The translations under genes and the position numbers were made by a program. The notes beneath the pieces are model-generated. The model saw only the letters and a program-made list of their open reading frames with translations, was not told the DNA's origin and made no database searches. From NCBI GenBank assembly GCA_003667255.2, contig RCWM02000093.1:1755501-1819500 (forward strand): a stretch of 64,000 bases of DNA, written 5' to 3'. Of the stretch, positions 47,010 to 59,804 are shown piece by piece (within the stretch, counting starts at the first letter, position 1; every line of letters starts with the position of its first letter). The DNA is from Euschistus heros (taxonomy: Eukaryota > Arthropoda > Insecta > Hemiptera > Pentatomidae).

Positions 47010-47150
47010 AATGAACAAATATATTTACCATGATTCGTACTCAACTAATTTTAATTTAAAAGTTATTTTAATAATGAAATTAGTATAGTTATAAACTAAT
47101 TGTGAGTTCAGGTAGAGAAAAAACCGATTGAAGTTGTGTGTTGTTTATCG
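47010..47150. repeat. Dispersed repeat, copy 1
   Basis: AACAAATATATTTA... and TAGTTATAAACTA, TTGTGAGTTCAGGTAGA recur in order at 52450-52580. Diverged copies; class unknown. Confidence 0.55.
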
Positions 47151-48232
47151 GTAGTTTTAATAGCGCTCTCTAGTTATATATGCAAACAATCAACCTTTCC
47201 CATAGGTTTACCTTCCCCACAAATAATAACCTTTGCCAAATTGCAATGGCACCAAACGGAGCAAAAACTTAAACAAAATATGATTAGCCCAATTTTGGTC
47301 ATATCAACTTCCGCCGTCAAAACAGAAATCTAGGTAATAATGATGAAATACTAATGATATGATGTTAATTTGTCTTATACATAGGAGTTAACATATGCAA
47401 CAGTTGCATGAAATCCAAAACATTTCAAGAACCTGTTTCCAGCTATCTCCAATTAATCTTTGACGTCAGCTGATAACGACTTTACTCCGAAAAACCATGA
47501 TGGTGAATTTATAATGAATATCAGAAAAAAAGAACGCATGACGATCATGCTTTCCGTTAATGAACTCAAAATATAAAAAGAACATTAATTGGGGAAAGAA
47601 ACCACTTATCTCATATCCATGGATCAGGTGGACTTCTTAGGCAGCTGCTTTTACCTTAAATCGAAATTTTCTGCGTCGTTATTTCTTTACTGTATGTGTA
47701 TCTATAAATCATTAATATATAATTTATTGGATTATTTTCCTTTTGTTATGATGTGTACTTTTTTTAGATTATATTCTCAATAAATTCTTCTATAAGCTAG
47801 GGTATTTTGTCATTTTTTTCCTTACCTTCCTTCATGAACCCTTTCAGCGTCAATGCAACTCTTTTTCCAACTCCCAGGACGATAGTATATCCAGGCAAGG
47901 TTTACATTTTTATTTCTGTCCCGACATTTTTTTGTGGCTCAGGCATCTTCTACATGTCTTGTATCGCGGCCCTTAACATATTTGCTCAGTCTCAGTTAAA
48001 CTTCTTGACGTTCTTCAAAGATACACAGATACTTTATAACCGATCTACTTTTGTTAACCTTCCCCTCCCTCTTTATTGCGCTCTAGTATTCCAAATCTGC
48101 ATCTATTTCTATTTGCTTGATCCATCATCCAATGCTTTTGATATTGAATTTACTTTCATTGAAGGAATAAAATAAGGAAGCTAGACATAAAGAACAAATG
48201 TAGTTTTACTTGCTTTCGGACGTTCTTCCCGG
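47151..48232. other. Intergenic sequence with one unassigned frame
   Basis: No supported gene. A 122-codon frame (47807-48175, +) is Phe/Leu-rich and hydrophobic. It has no recognised domain, and no promoter or polyadenylation context was found. It is left unassigned. Confidence 0.35.
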
Positions 48233-48914
48233 AGGCTCTCTCTATACATCGAGGTGCAGTCACTTGGAGTCCAAAGGCAATGAACCAGCAGATTGGTCAT
48301 CCAAAGAGGCCGCAAAATACTTGGTGTCCAAAAAGAGTATCGGGTATTTGCTACTTCGATAAAACAAAAACTACTTAAAATAAAAAAAAAGATTATTGTT
48401 AACTATTACAATATAAAGTGGAGAATTATTTGGAAAAGATGATGTTATCAAAATAGTGACCGTTATGCTGTTGGCACTCTTCTAATCGGGAACGAAGATT
48501 GACAATCACATGCTGACACATAGCTCTCGATATTGTTCCCATTTCTGACGGAAGCTGTTAACGAATTATTCCCTAATAAGGTCATTTCGCGTAGGGGTAA
48601 CATCAACTGGCCTCCCAAAAGCCCCGATCTTAAACCACTTCCCTAATTTGCGTGGGAATACCTTAAAAGTAAGGTCTATGAGAATAATCCTGACGCAATT
48701 GAAGCAAAGCATTAATTCAGAAACAATTTTCCACTTTATATTCTAATAATTAACAATAAACTTTTTTTAAAAGTAGTTTTTGTTTTATATAAGTAACAAA
48801 TACCCGTTACCATTTTTGGACACCAAACATTTTGCGGCCTCTTTGGATGACCAATTTGCTGGTTCATTGCCTTTGGACTCCAAGTGACTGCACCTCGATG
48901 TATAGAGAGAGCCT
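48233..48914. mobile_element. Internally deleted mariner-type element
   Basis: Inverted terminal arms of about 150 bases begin AGGCTCTCTCTATACATCGA at the left and are mirrored at the right (ending TAGAGAGAGCCT). They include the shared GGTGTCCAAAA section. The interior preserves a C-terminal mariner/Tc1 transposase fragment on +. No clear TA duplication is visible at these limits, so the exact ends may be a few bases off. Confidence 0.7.
48605..48709 (+). pseudogene. mariner transposase C-terminal fragment
   Basis: It translates as NWPPKSPDLKPL, then a stop, then FAWEYLKSKVYENNPDAIEA. This is the conserved WPPxSPDLNPLDxFxWxYLKSKVY block around the last catalytic Asp of mariner/Tc1 transposases. 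The position of the catalytic Asp is disrupted here by the stop codon region. Non-functional. Confidence 0.7.
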
Positions 48915-50260
48915 TCTAACGAAGTAGTAAAATAACTTAAAACTTTTACCTGTTATTAATATTTTTATGTAATCATTATAATTGTATTCCATCGTTCTAA
49001 TTGTATTTTTTTACATGGTATTATTTTTAACCTATTTTATACCTTACAAATATTCCATATTTTTTCAGAATATGATAAGTTATGTAAAAAGTAGTCTCAT
49101 TAAAGGAGAATACACCCTCAATATATGAAAGGCTCACAATGCTGATATGTTGATAAAAATAATAAAGAAAAATAACTTATTTTCCAATAGTGAAGAAGTG
49201 ATATAAAGGGAAATATGTTTAAAATACAATAAAGAAAAACAAGTGGTTATTTACAATAACACATTTTTGTTTAGGTAGATAGTACAACTGTACAAACAAT
49301 AATGCAATAAGTAAATGTGCAGCATTGTAAATTTAATGACATGAGAAAAACTAGTACAGTAATGACAAATTACTAATATATTAATATATACAAACCTAAT
49401 ATAATTTTTTTAAAGTTTTAAGAAACATATCGCTGATGGAAATTAAATCAGTAGACTCAAAATGTAATTAAAGAAGTTTTTCCAGGTTATGAATTTTTTA
49501 TTAAATCCCTTTTATAAAGAACCGCTTTTAAACTTTTTCGGGTTATTAAATTAGTTTAAATTGTTTTTACATACAAAGGTACAACTAAAAATTAATTCCG
49601 TAAAAGGTGTTTTTAACTTTTTCCCCCTGATTCATTAAAACCACGTTTTTAAAATTATAATTAGACTCATATTGTGAAAAACGAAAATGTTAAATAAACA
49701 AAGAATAGGTTTTAAAAAATCTAGTCATTAAACTTTATTTAATCTAGTTTTAAATAAACAAATTTCCAACTGTAAAATAGATTCGAAACTGTTACATTCT
49801 TTCATAGACTAAAAGTTTTACCACTGTTCTCCTACCGACGAGACAGAAAACTTTCCAGACCTCACAGACTCCTTATATACCACCAACAGTAACAAGTTAG
49901 TGTTAGGGGAAAATGGTTGACAGGTAAACAGGTCAGGTAGTCCAAGGGGTTATTGTCGTTCCAACTTCACTATGACCAGTCAGCAACACTCTATTTACTG
50001 CTTTTATTTTATTTTTTAAATCAGAATTTAATTTGTTAATTAAAATATTAATGTTATTTTTTAATTAAATATTTATAAGACTGTGCAGAACCAAATATAT
50101 GGTGCACGTAAACCAAAATATATGGATATATTTTTATAATTTTAAGAATATAGAGAAATTGCAAGAGAATAAATCAACAAAAAACACAACTTTGATATCC
50201 ATTCATATGTTTCCAGCTTAGGAAATTTACAATAATAACGTTAGCACACACACTCACAAT
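48915..50260. other. A+T-rich intergenic sequence
   Basis: No gene recognised. Confidence 0.4.
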
Positions 50261-50274
50261 TAAACATAAATATT
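50261..50274. repeat. Target site duplication, 3' side of the LINE
   Basis: TAAACATAAATATT, identical to 52362-52375. Confidence 0.85.
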
Positions 50275-52361
50275 TTTTTTTTTTTTATTCTTTTATTAAT
50301 TGAAATTTACAACTGTATTAATAAAAACACATTTAGTAAATACGAGTGCAAAATAATGCCATGATTAGAACTTGTAGAGGAACTACCCATTGGTAGTACT
50401 CTAATGAATATTTACAAAAGAAGATCACGAACCCATCTTCTTTTCAGACGCCTCGGAGGATTGCCAGGAATGGAATGGGAAGCAAGTTGTGCTACAAGTG
50501 GATTTGGATGGCGAGTAAGTTTATTATGAAAGGATAGGTATCTGGTTCGTGCCAAATCGGCGACATATGGGATATTCAGATCATTGTGGATTAATTCATT
50601 TGTGACAAAGTAAGGAGCATTAAGGATTTTTCGAAGGATTTTGGATTGGAGTGATTGGATGCGGGAAGAATTCGATGGTTTGGTGGATACCCATAACTCT
50701 ATCCCGTCTAAGTCCAAATAGGTCTGATAATCGTCATATAGATGAGTCTCTTGTAGTGAATCGGGAGATTTGAACGTTTGTCTAGTAAGTGTTGAAGCAG
50801 TCGAAATCGACGTGCAGCTTCTTGTCTTTTCAATCTTGTGTGAGGGTTCCAGGTAAGTGTCTTGTCCTGATAAAATCCCAGGTATCGTATTTGTTCCACA
50901 TTATTCAGTGGTACGCCATTAAAGGATACAGGAGGACAGGATGAGGTAGGTTTTCGACGGAGAGTAAAGGTTATTTGCTGGGATTTGCTAGGATTTATCT
51001 TAACTCTCCAGTTATGACACCATTCTTGAATGGAAGTGATATGTGACTGGAGTGTCTGGGATACAGCTAAAGGATCGTCATTGACTGATAACACGCTGGT
51101 ATCATCAGCATAGGTATTAGGATAGTATTAGGATGAGTTGGGATATCAGCTGTATACACGGTATAAACAATGGGACCCAGGATACTACCTTGTGGAATAC
51201 CAGCAGTCTGAGGAAAGCTAGATGAGTATGTGGAGTTATGGTTAACTTTAAATACTCTATCAGAAAGGTAGGAACGGAGGATGAGGAAATATGTAGATGG
51301 AAGGAAGTGGCGAAGTTTATAAAGCAGTCCTGGATGCCAAACCCGGTCAAAGGCCTGTTCAACGTCAAGAAAGACACCCGTGCAATACATCTTGCGCTCC
51401 AATGCAGATGAGATAACATCCACCACGCGATGGCACTGCTGGGTAGTGGAGTGAAACTGACGAAATCCAAATTGGTGATCAGGAATTATGTGATGGGAAT
51501 CAAGGAAGGGATAAAGGCGTTTCAAAAGGAGCTTTTCAAGGATTTTGCCCATGATAGGCAGGAGAGCAATAGGTCTGTATGAGGAAGGATTTTCTGGTGG
51601 TTTTTAAGATTTTGGGATCATTTTTACAATTGATAATTTCCAGGAATCGGGAAAATATGTTGTACGGAGGACAGCGTTATAAATGTAAGTTAGGAGTAAT
51701 ACTGCTTTCCTTGGTAGGCATTTGAGGATTCGTGAGGTAATAAGGTCATGTCCAGGAGCTTTATTGGAGGGCAGACTATGGATTATGGATATTATATCTG
51801 AAGGGTGGAAAGCTTTAGGAGGAAGGGTCATTTGGAGAGGAATAGTCAGTTCTGATTCAATAAATTCTAACTGGCAAGGATTTAGAATGTCAGAATGAGG
51901 TATAAATGTATTATGTAATTGTTCACCAAATACCTCAGATTTTTCTGAATCAGATTTGGTCCAGGTTTGAGCTGGAGTAAGGAGAGGATGATTGAAGGAT
52001 TTAAATTTTAATAGTCTTTTGGTAGTGGTCCATAATGATTTGTCGGAAACAGATAGTTGTTCAGTTTTTGTAAAATTAAAAATTTTAGTTTTTTAAGTTC
52101 TGATTTAAGTTTGTTAGTTAATTTGGTATAAATGGTTTTGTCAGATGGGTATCGAGTTCTATGCCATTTGGCTCTAGCTCGACGTTTTTCTACTGGTAAA
52201 ACCCGAATATATTGAGGTAAGATCATGCCTTCAGAGTGTCGTAATCTATTTTGTGAGGTATTTTCTGTTTTGCTGGTTTCTATTGATTTAGTAAGATGTT
52301 CTATTGCTGCATCTATTTGTTGACAAATTTTTAGTGGAATTTTGAGGTCAACATGGTTTTC
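50275..52361 (-). mobile_element. 5'-truncated Jockey-type LINE with perfect 14-bp TSD
   Basis: The element reads on the minus strand, ending at a poly(A) tail seen as T's just after 50274. Both sides carry the identical 14-bp TAAACATAAATATT. Truncation at 52361 removes the endonuclease and 5' end. The remaining 2.09 kb holds the linker, the reverse transcriptase and the C-terminal region, broken by several frameshifts. A relative lies at 33.3-34.8 kb. Target-primed reverse transcription typically gives this structure: 5' truncation, poly(A), variable-length duplication. Confidence 0.9.
50412..52226 (-). pseudogene. Jockey-clade reverse transcriptase, frameshifted
   Basis: Pieces in order on the minus strand are: 52226-52008 (linker with Lys-rich helix); 51831-51604 (LPSNKAPGHDLI, the SxKAPGxDxI entry motif of the RT fingers); 51552-51120 (GFRQFHSTTQQ, FLDVEQAFDRVWH with the first catalytic Asp, and AGIPQGSILGP); 51112 onward (YADD at 51112-51101, then LGFYQDKTLTWNPH); and 50717-50412 (ILNAPYFVTNELIHNDL and RRLKRRWVRDLL). 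The C-terminal NAPxxVxNxxIHxDL pattern is typical of Jockey elements. A one-base loss just ahead of YADD (about 51113-51130) and further shifts break the frame, so it is inactive. Ordinary retrotransposon debris. Confidence 0.85.
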
Positions 52362-52375
52362 TAAACATAAATATT
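52362..52375. repeat. Target site duplication, 5' side of the LINE
   Basis: TAAACATAAATATT, identical to 50261-50274. Confidence 0.85.
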
Positions 52376-52449
52376 AAAACATTATTTTAGATAATGTGTA
52401 ATTCAATTGAATTAATGTGTCAATTGTTACTAATGACCGTAGTTGTTTA

Positions 52450-52580
52450 TGCAACTTAAAATAAACAAATATATTTAATATAATTAATTTAAAAACCATT
52501 TTAATAAAGAAATAATAATAGTTATAAACTAGTTGTAAGTTCAGGTAGAAAAATACCCCAGCGTAGTGTGTTGCTTAACT
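52450..52580. repeat. Dispersed repeat, copy 2
   Basis: Diverged direct copy of 47010-47150, including GTTATAAACTAGTTGTAAGT and TTCAGGTAGA. Confidence 0.55.
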
Positions 52581-53004
52581 AAGGATTAGTGGTAAAATAT
52601 AAAGACAAACAAAAAATACCCAACATGAAAAGAAAAAAAAAGTAAACGAAATTGTTAGTCGCAAAATCCTTGGTATATTACAAACTAAAATGAAAACTTC
52701 GTTATAAGTGCATAAACAATTAAGGATCTTCAGATAAAATTAACAGCATTTCAGTTCACTTAACATTTTTATAATTACATATAAGAAACGCCAATATTTA
52801 AAAGCAACTAGGGATTTCGTATAAGGAACGTTGATGCCAATGAGAGTGAAGTGTGTGTACACAACACCATCATCAAATCCAAAAATGTATATTTTTTAAA
52901 AACAATTATTGCAGTGATATCCAATCAAAATTATATTTTAATAAATATATACTTCAGTGTTTACTTTAATAAGACAAGACATTTTCCTAAAAGCCCAGGT
53001 ATAC

Positions 53005-53190
53005 ACAGAAGGGGAACCTAGTGGTCCCGCCAAAAAAACAGTCTTTGCCGCCGAACGTTATCTGCTAATGGGGTGCGGTCGCTCAGTAACGGTGCACTCC
53101 CTCCTCGGCTAGTGGAAATGATAAGGGATAATTAAATCAGAATTTCTTTTAACCTTATTAAACCCTTATCAGTGCCCTTAGGTTCCCTCC
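53005..53190. promoter_or_regulatory. GC-richer island
   Basis: It contains CTGCTAATGGGGTGCGG, CGGCTAGTGG and ATAAGGGATAATTAAATCAG, with homeodomain-type TAAT cores set in GC-rich context. No coding signal. Candidate non-coding regulatory element. Confidence 0.3.
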
Positions 53191-56100
53191 GCTAATGAAA
53201 AATTAAATTCTCCAACCAAGTTTAACGATTAAGATATTGAACAACATGTCGTCGTTCAGGACGGTTAAAAATTCTAGGTTCATAATAAACAGTAAAAATA
53301 AATGCTCCTAAATTGATTAGTTACACATAATTAACATTTGATTTGGCAAGATAGTAAATAGAATATAAAATTTAGCCTCAAATAAACTAGAACTGATCCT
53401 TTATTTTGTTAAGACAAAATGCTGAAATTATTGTAGTAATAATGTAAAATCGGGGTAAGTTACTCCATTAAAATCCTCAAAGCTGAATATAATAATAACA
53501 ATTACATATTTCCTAATAAAACCTGCACCAATTTTTGTATCTAATCCAAAATCAAGCCCAATCTTAAATCAACACTAAAGACTTTTGATCCAATCCCTAT
53601 GGAGGACATACATTACTCGTAATATAAATATTGGCAGACCACATTCATTAAGTTATGTAAGAGCTGGTTCACAATTGTCTCGTTATGAAAATTTTTGGAA
53701 GAGTGAATTCATTGCCATTTGAGTTAGGTGCTTTCTATTGGCACAACTGAATTGTACCAATGATGTAAAATATGTATCCAATTGTGATTTCTGCCGTTGA
53801 ATTACGTTTGAGCAATCAATTTCCCTCTATCCCACCCTAAATTTAACCTGTGATATTTTGGGCTGTCTGTTTGCTTGCATTACACACTTTTTTGCCAATG
53901 GATTACAACTTGGTTACGTTCCGTCCTCTTTATCAACACGAGTGAAATACATGAATGTAATGTAAAAACATACAAATGACTAATGTTTTTAATAAGGGAC
54001 ATCCTCTTGTCTTGATTATATTTTTTTTTATTATTATTATTTTTTTGGTGATCTCTTTTCCAGTTGCTTTTGGACTGCTGGGTATCAGTCCGTACACCTT
54101 CATTAACAGTAGGTATGCGACGGTAAGCATGGAAAGTTATCATGCTACTTTCGTGATTTCAGAAAATGTTTTTGGTAGGAAATTTTGGTTATATAAACCG
54201 CTAAAACAAAAATACCTTAAACTACAATAGTTACTTTAATTTCTTACAAGTTACTTTAAATTATTAGTATATTAATAAGTGTAAGGACAATTTGTATGAT
54301 TTAAGTAAGTACTCCGAATTCCTGAATAAATAGTTGAACAGAAGATAGCCTATTTCATAATGAAAATGTATATATTTAGTCTTTGAATCCATTACCTAAT
54401 AAATTGTAATTATTAAGTGCTGCTTTCAACCAGAGTACTCCGTGAGTGCTACCTACCCTCTCTACTTTATCATTAATTTTAACGAACTAATGGTAATCTT
54501 TTTAGAAGGCATGATTTATCAAAAAGTGTTATTATTATCTAGGATTTCTATCCATTCATTTATTCATATTCCATCCAAGTATTCACATTTTTCTTTGTTT
54601 CTGATTTAATATTACAAGATTCTAATCGTGTTCTCCAGTTTTTTTACTAATACAGAATGTTTTTGGATACATTGATGTCAATCCGTGTTAAGTAGACCAT
54701 TTATTGCAATTGGTGTAATTTAAACGAAAAATGAAAAATTATTCACTTAATTATTCAATATTAGTGATACAAACAAATATTTCAAACACAAATACTTAAG
54801 CATTTGAAATATATCCAGATCAATTTAAACTCCTTCAATTAGCGAATCCACCGACCCGCACAACCTACATGAACCGCCAGGTGTGCTTGTTCTCAGGTGA
54901 GAGGAAATATAACAGAATACGTTGTTTAATAATAAAATTTTTGAAGTGAAAAATATGAGTACACCCTTTTTGTTTTAATTATTTATTATATATATAATTT
55001 GATTTCAAATTTAATAATAAATGCTTCAACTTTTTTTAACAGAAGGATTCGAAATTAACATGATTTATTTACAGTGAAGAAAGGAAACAATAATAATAAA
55101 TAACATAAAATTGAATAATAAACTATTTTTTTAATTTAACAAGGATGGTGGAAACAAAATAAAAAACATTTTTATCCAGATTTTATAAAATAAAAAAGAA
55201 ACAAACACAACACAAGTTTATATGAAAAGATCAATTTTATTTCTAAAATCAATTGACTAAAAGCATTAAAATACGTATTGAAAAATATTTTTGAATCAAA
55301 TTAAATATACCTTAGGAAATAAGGGGTATAAATAAAGATATTTTAAATAGTAATATAATGATGTATAATATTTAATATATAATGAAAAAAACATATCGAA
55401 AATATTAAATATTGAAAACATGGATTTCCTTTTTTAGTAAGTGCAGGAAATCTCAATTTCAGAACTTTTTTTTTTTTTTTAGTTTATATACATATACAAT
55501 TTAAAAAAAAAAAAATCTAAAAGATATTTTATAAAGTGCTTATTAGTCTGAAACTAATGATAAAATGTAGGTTATTGCCACAATAATGTACGAAAAAAAT
55601 ATAATGAAATTGGAAACCTAAGCAGTTAACCAGATAATGTTTGTTTATATAAACTTGACAGAGTAAGTACATGTGATTAAGTAAAATTCATACATTTTTT
55701 TTTTTTTTTGAAAAGAGGAACATTGCTGTTGATGAAGAATTCGTGGAACACAGCTCACTGTATTTTAATTTTAAAATATTTAATTCAACAAGATTATTTA
55801 TGATCCGACCCGTGTAAGTCAGTATTAATGTATTTGAATGAAAATTATACTTTTTATTTATATCTCATTATATTTTACCAAATTTAATTTTAAAACTACA
55901 TCTTATTTTATTTGTTTCATATAATTTCTGTTTTATGTGTAGAAACCAAACAAGAAAAAAATAGGCATTAAAAGCTTAAAGATAATAATTCGAATCCATA
56001 AAACATTTACAAAATGTATTCAAAAAGGCCTACAATTGTGGGTTTATTATTGCCTGAGTAAGGCAGAGTGAATTCTGCATCACAAATGGTACGCATCAAA

Positions 56101-57289
56101 GTTCATCATCACTTAGGGTTTAATAATTTATATAATACATTGGAATTGTTTGAAAACCAGTATGAACAGGTAATAAAATTTAAAATAATCATTATTCTGG
56201 GACATAACTACCTATAAGAAAAAAAAATATGTCATTTAAAAGTCTGGCTGCTTTTATATATTTGGTTTAAAATTGTAATATTATTTCTTCATTTTCCAAT
56301 AGCTAATAAATATTTTTAACAAACTGATGTTTGACTTGTTTTAAATTGCGTACGATGTGGTCTTACTCTAGTACACATTACATTCGCTCTTACTAAAAAC
56401 GAAAATAATGGGTTTTTTTTTCATTAGAATAATTATTTATGAATAATGATAAGCATAATTAGATAACAAAAAACTATTTCTTACATCAGCTTTATCGATC
56501 GGTACCTAGAAATCTGGATTATCATCTAATATATATTAAAAATTAAAATTAGATGTCTAATTGTGTTTTAATGTAATCTTCAATCACATAATCAGAGCAA
56601 TTTTAATCAGGTTAAAAATGACTGCTCTGCTTAAAAATATAATCGAGAAATAATATTAATTATTAGAGGCTACAATACAAAATTTTTATCAATAAACAAA
56701 TAAAACATCAGTTATAAGTTAAAATTATACATGTTCTTTACTTATAAAAGCGGGCGAAACCGCGACGAGGAATGCTAGTTTTTAATATGAATAAAATCAA
56801 TACTATGATAAATTACCCAATCGTAGATCGAATATGACAACTATCACGCCTGAAAGCATCATATAAATGACAGGTACGTTTCTTATACTCAACTATGTTT
56901 ATACAAAATGTATAATTCATTTATTTTACTAATGATTTCAACAGACAACCTCCTGATTGAGAAGTATTGTATTTAATGGAATAAAGTAAAAAAAATATAT
57001 TTTAAAAATACAACAAAAGAAAAAAGTTGTATGAAATGAATAACAATGCCTCCGGCTAAAAATGTTTATTTATAACAAAAACATAGAAAATCAGCTTACA
57101 AAATTAATCAACCAGTTAGATAAAAACCACTGTTATTTTTAGGAAGTAGATGCCTTGAGGAAAACCAAACAGGTTATCCAGCACTCGGATCCAAAAACCA
57201 ATTAAATCCCTGAAGATAGGAATCTGGGTACAAAATCAGTTACAGTATCCATTACACTGAATTATATAACCCCGTTATGTAACGACCCT
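53191..57289. other. Long A+T-rich gene desert
   Basis: No gene, element end or GC island was recognised across about 4 kb. Poly(A)/poly(T) tracts are frequent (for example 55467-55480 and 55693-55708). Short frames near 53880-54230 overlap on both strands and lack any recognisable protein. Confidence 0.4.
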
Positions 57290-57640
57290 CAGGTGTGAAG
57301 ACAACCCTTGAAGAAACAATTCCATCGGTGGCGCCTCATTGCTCCATTAGCTGCCTTCGGTTATCGGAGGAAGATAAAGGCTTTTTGTTCCGACCGGATA
57401 TTTATGCTCGGAATCGAACCACAGGGCTTTTAAGAGACGCTGGATGAGTTCCCATGCGATGAGAGCAAAGAAAAAAATTTCGGGTCTCTATCTTAAGTGG
57501 CGGCGGATAACGTAATAAAAACCCCATTGAAGATAAAAGGGTTCTAAAATAGACCATATGATAAGTACCAGCTACCAGGTTCTGGTACCAGTAGTGTATC
57601 CAGGCCTTCGTCCAAGTGGGATACCCTCTTAGTGTCTTCA
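57290..57640. promoter_or_regulatory. GC-richer island with a tRNA-like box B
   Basis: It includes GGCGCCTCATTGCTCCATTAG and GGTTATCGGAGG. On the minus strand at about 57408-57428, CCTGTGGTTCGATTCCGAGC carries a pol III box B. No cloverleaf could be completed, so this is either a SINE relic embedded in the island or a coincidental match. The 79-codon minus frame (57402-57641) is unrecognised. Confidence 0.3.
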
Positions 57641-58109
57641 TCAGTTAGTGCTTCTCATAATGATTAGGCTGAATTGAAAACGTCCACGGCTCTTGCATTT
57701 TGTTAAATGTCAAAAAGGAACAAAATCTGCAATTTTTGTAGGAAATAATGTTCACAACAAATAGAATGCCATAGCTAGTGCTTTTGCTAACAATATTTCG
57801 ATACCCAGCTGCACATGCAAGACAATGAAACATGAAGAAAGGGCCCTTATATCACGACGAGATATAAGAGCAGCAATTTGCTGGAAGCGGCAATTTAAAA
57901 TTAAAATTGTTTATTCCAGTAAATTGAATTCCATCCGTGGAATATGTAGAACAAGAAAAAAAACTGATTTAAGAAACTATTGCTTTAAAATATATGCGCC
58001 ATAGTATAATGTATTAAAACAGAAATGTTTAATTAGAAAATGGACTTTTTTAGTTTCATTGCTAAAAAAAAGATAGTCACGTATCATTTATTTTTTTTTA
58101 CGAAACTGA
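57641..58109. other. A+T-rich intergenic sequence
   Basis: Nothing recognised. Confidence 0.35.
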
Positions 58110-58450
58110 GGAAACTCGAAGGGTATCGATTACCGGGGCACGTGTATCGAAGAGACAGGCGGCAAATAGCAAGTCCCGCAAAGTTCTCCAGCGCCAATAT
58201 CGTGTTTTTTGGCGGGAGTAGCGACTGCTGCTGACATTGACAGTTTAATTAAACTTCACACGCCTCAACAGTTGAGTTCTTGTCCGAGCCAGGACCGTGT
58301 CCCCAGCGCGGGCACCATATAGCACCATATGGCGGGCTACATGGAGAGCCGCTGGTGGTTTGGATGCCACATGCGGTGCTGCGCGCATCCTCACTATGTC
58401 ATACGTAAAATCATGAACATTTCGAATCCCGATGCACTTTTAAATATTCA
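58110..58450. promoter_or_regulatory. GC-richer island with TAAT palindrome and CATATG words
   Basis: It contains GTTTAATTAAAC (58243-58254, a perfect 12-bp palindrome with a homeodomain core). It also has a tandem GCACCATATAGCACCATATGG with an E-box (CATATG), GGCGGGAGTAGCG and GCGGTGCTGCGCGC. No open protein is recognisable. It is one of the more enhancer-like islands. Confidence 0.35.
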
Positions 58451-59804
58451 CTATTGAGTGGTCTTTTGACATTGTCCAGTTGTCTCTGTGGTTGCTATAT
58501 CAAATGATAAAACTTTGAGCCTTATTTTTAAGGCCGTTAAATCATAGTTTAACGCTACTATTAACTTTTTAAAATCAATGATAATGTAACTGAATTATGA
58601 GGTTGGATAATCATAAAATCTAGGGATGGGCGACTAGTCGGCGAATAGTCTAGTTTTTATTTTTTTAAATTAATTATAGAGCTTAAAGAAATATCATATT
58701 AACAAAAAATACATTCCATAACTAGAATACTGAATAGAAAGGACTTATGCAACATACTTTTTATTACTTCTTTTTCTTTTTCATTTTTTTTTTTTTCAAT
58801 TTTGCATATGTTTTATATTTAAAAAATATTAATTCTTAATTAAAAAGTAACATAGTTAAGTTAACTGGTCTATTTAAAAGGAAATTTCATTGATACAGTT
58901 TGTAAGATAGCATCTTTAGTAACATATTAAGATTCTCAAAATATTCTATTGTGTAAAATTGACAAATATGACTTTTAAATAATTTTTTTTTCCAAAAGGC
59001 TAAAAATACTACTTGTGGACATGTTGTACCGATTGTGGTCTTAGCAAAAACTAGTTATGGTCATGTTACAAATTAATCTCCAAACAAATGTTTTTAATAA
59101 TTAAAAATGACTATGAAAATAATCTAAATACTAATCCAGCGTAGCCTAACAGAAAAGTAAAATACATATTTAAATAAACAAAACAATCACTTGATACACA
59201 CATGCGTTCACAAACTTTGTAGTTAGGTACTTATTAGTTTAGAAAATCGCCACGAAGTGATAGTTGAAAATATATTAAAACAACTATTTATTAGAGTATA
59301 ATTTATAGCTACACTTCTCGTTGGTATTTTTACTTAAGCAGCAACGGCATAAAATGTGGTAATCATCCCTTCAAAAAGTAAATAACTTTTAAGAATTCGG
59401 AATGTGTGTGATGTAAATTATCTTCTTTCGATATTCTAACAAATTCTAACAAAAAGCTACATACACTTTTTGAGGAAAATCAGGAAAGGGGTAGAAAGGA
59501 ATAAATCATAAACCGTTTCAGAAAAATTTATTTTGGTGATATCAAAACTAAATCGTTACCTTTATTATTGAGAAAATTGTATTAGCTTACCAAAAATGGT
59601 GAGGTGACCATACTAGTGAGATCGAAAAAAATTTTAAACAGTTTTAAAAGCCGTGTATATCAATTGAGTTTAATGAAATTCAATATTAATTACTACTTCT
59701 CAACACTTATCTAAACATTAAAATTTGTGAAGATAAGTTTTCGAATTATTATTACACCCACATCATATATTTTTAATATAATTTTTAATTTTAATAAAAT
59801 ACAA
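58451..59804. other. A+T-rich intergenic sequence
   Basis: No gene. The sequence at 58621-58650 (TAGGGATGGGCGACTAGTCG) resembles an hAT-type terminal motif, but no partner end was found. Confidence 0.35.

Noticed and set aside
47807..48175. 122-codon hydrophobic frame considered as a membrane protein gene
   Set aside because: No domain, promoter, splice or polyadenylation support. The composition is T-rich, which favours Phe/Leu by chance, and it sits beside a mariner remnant.
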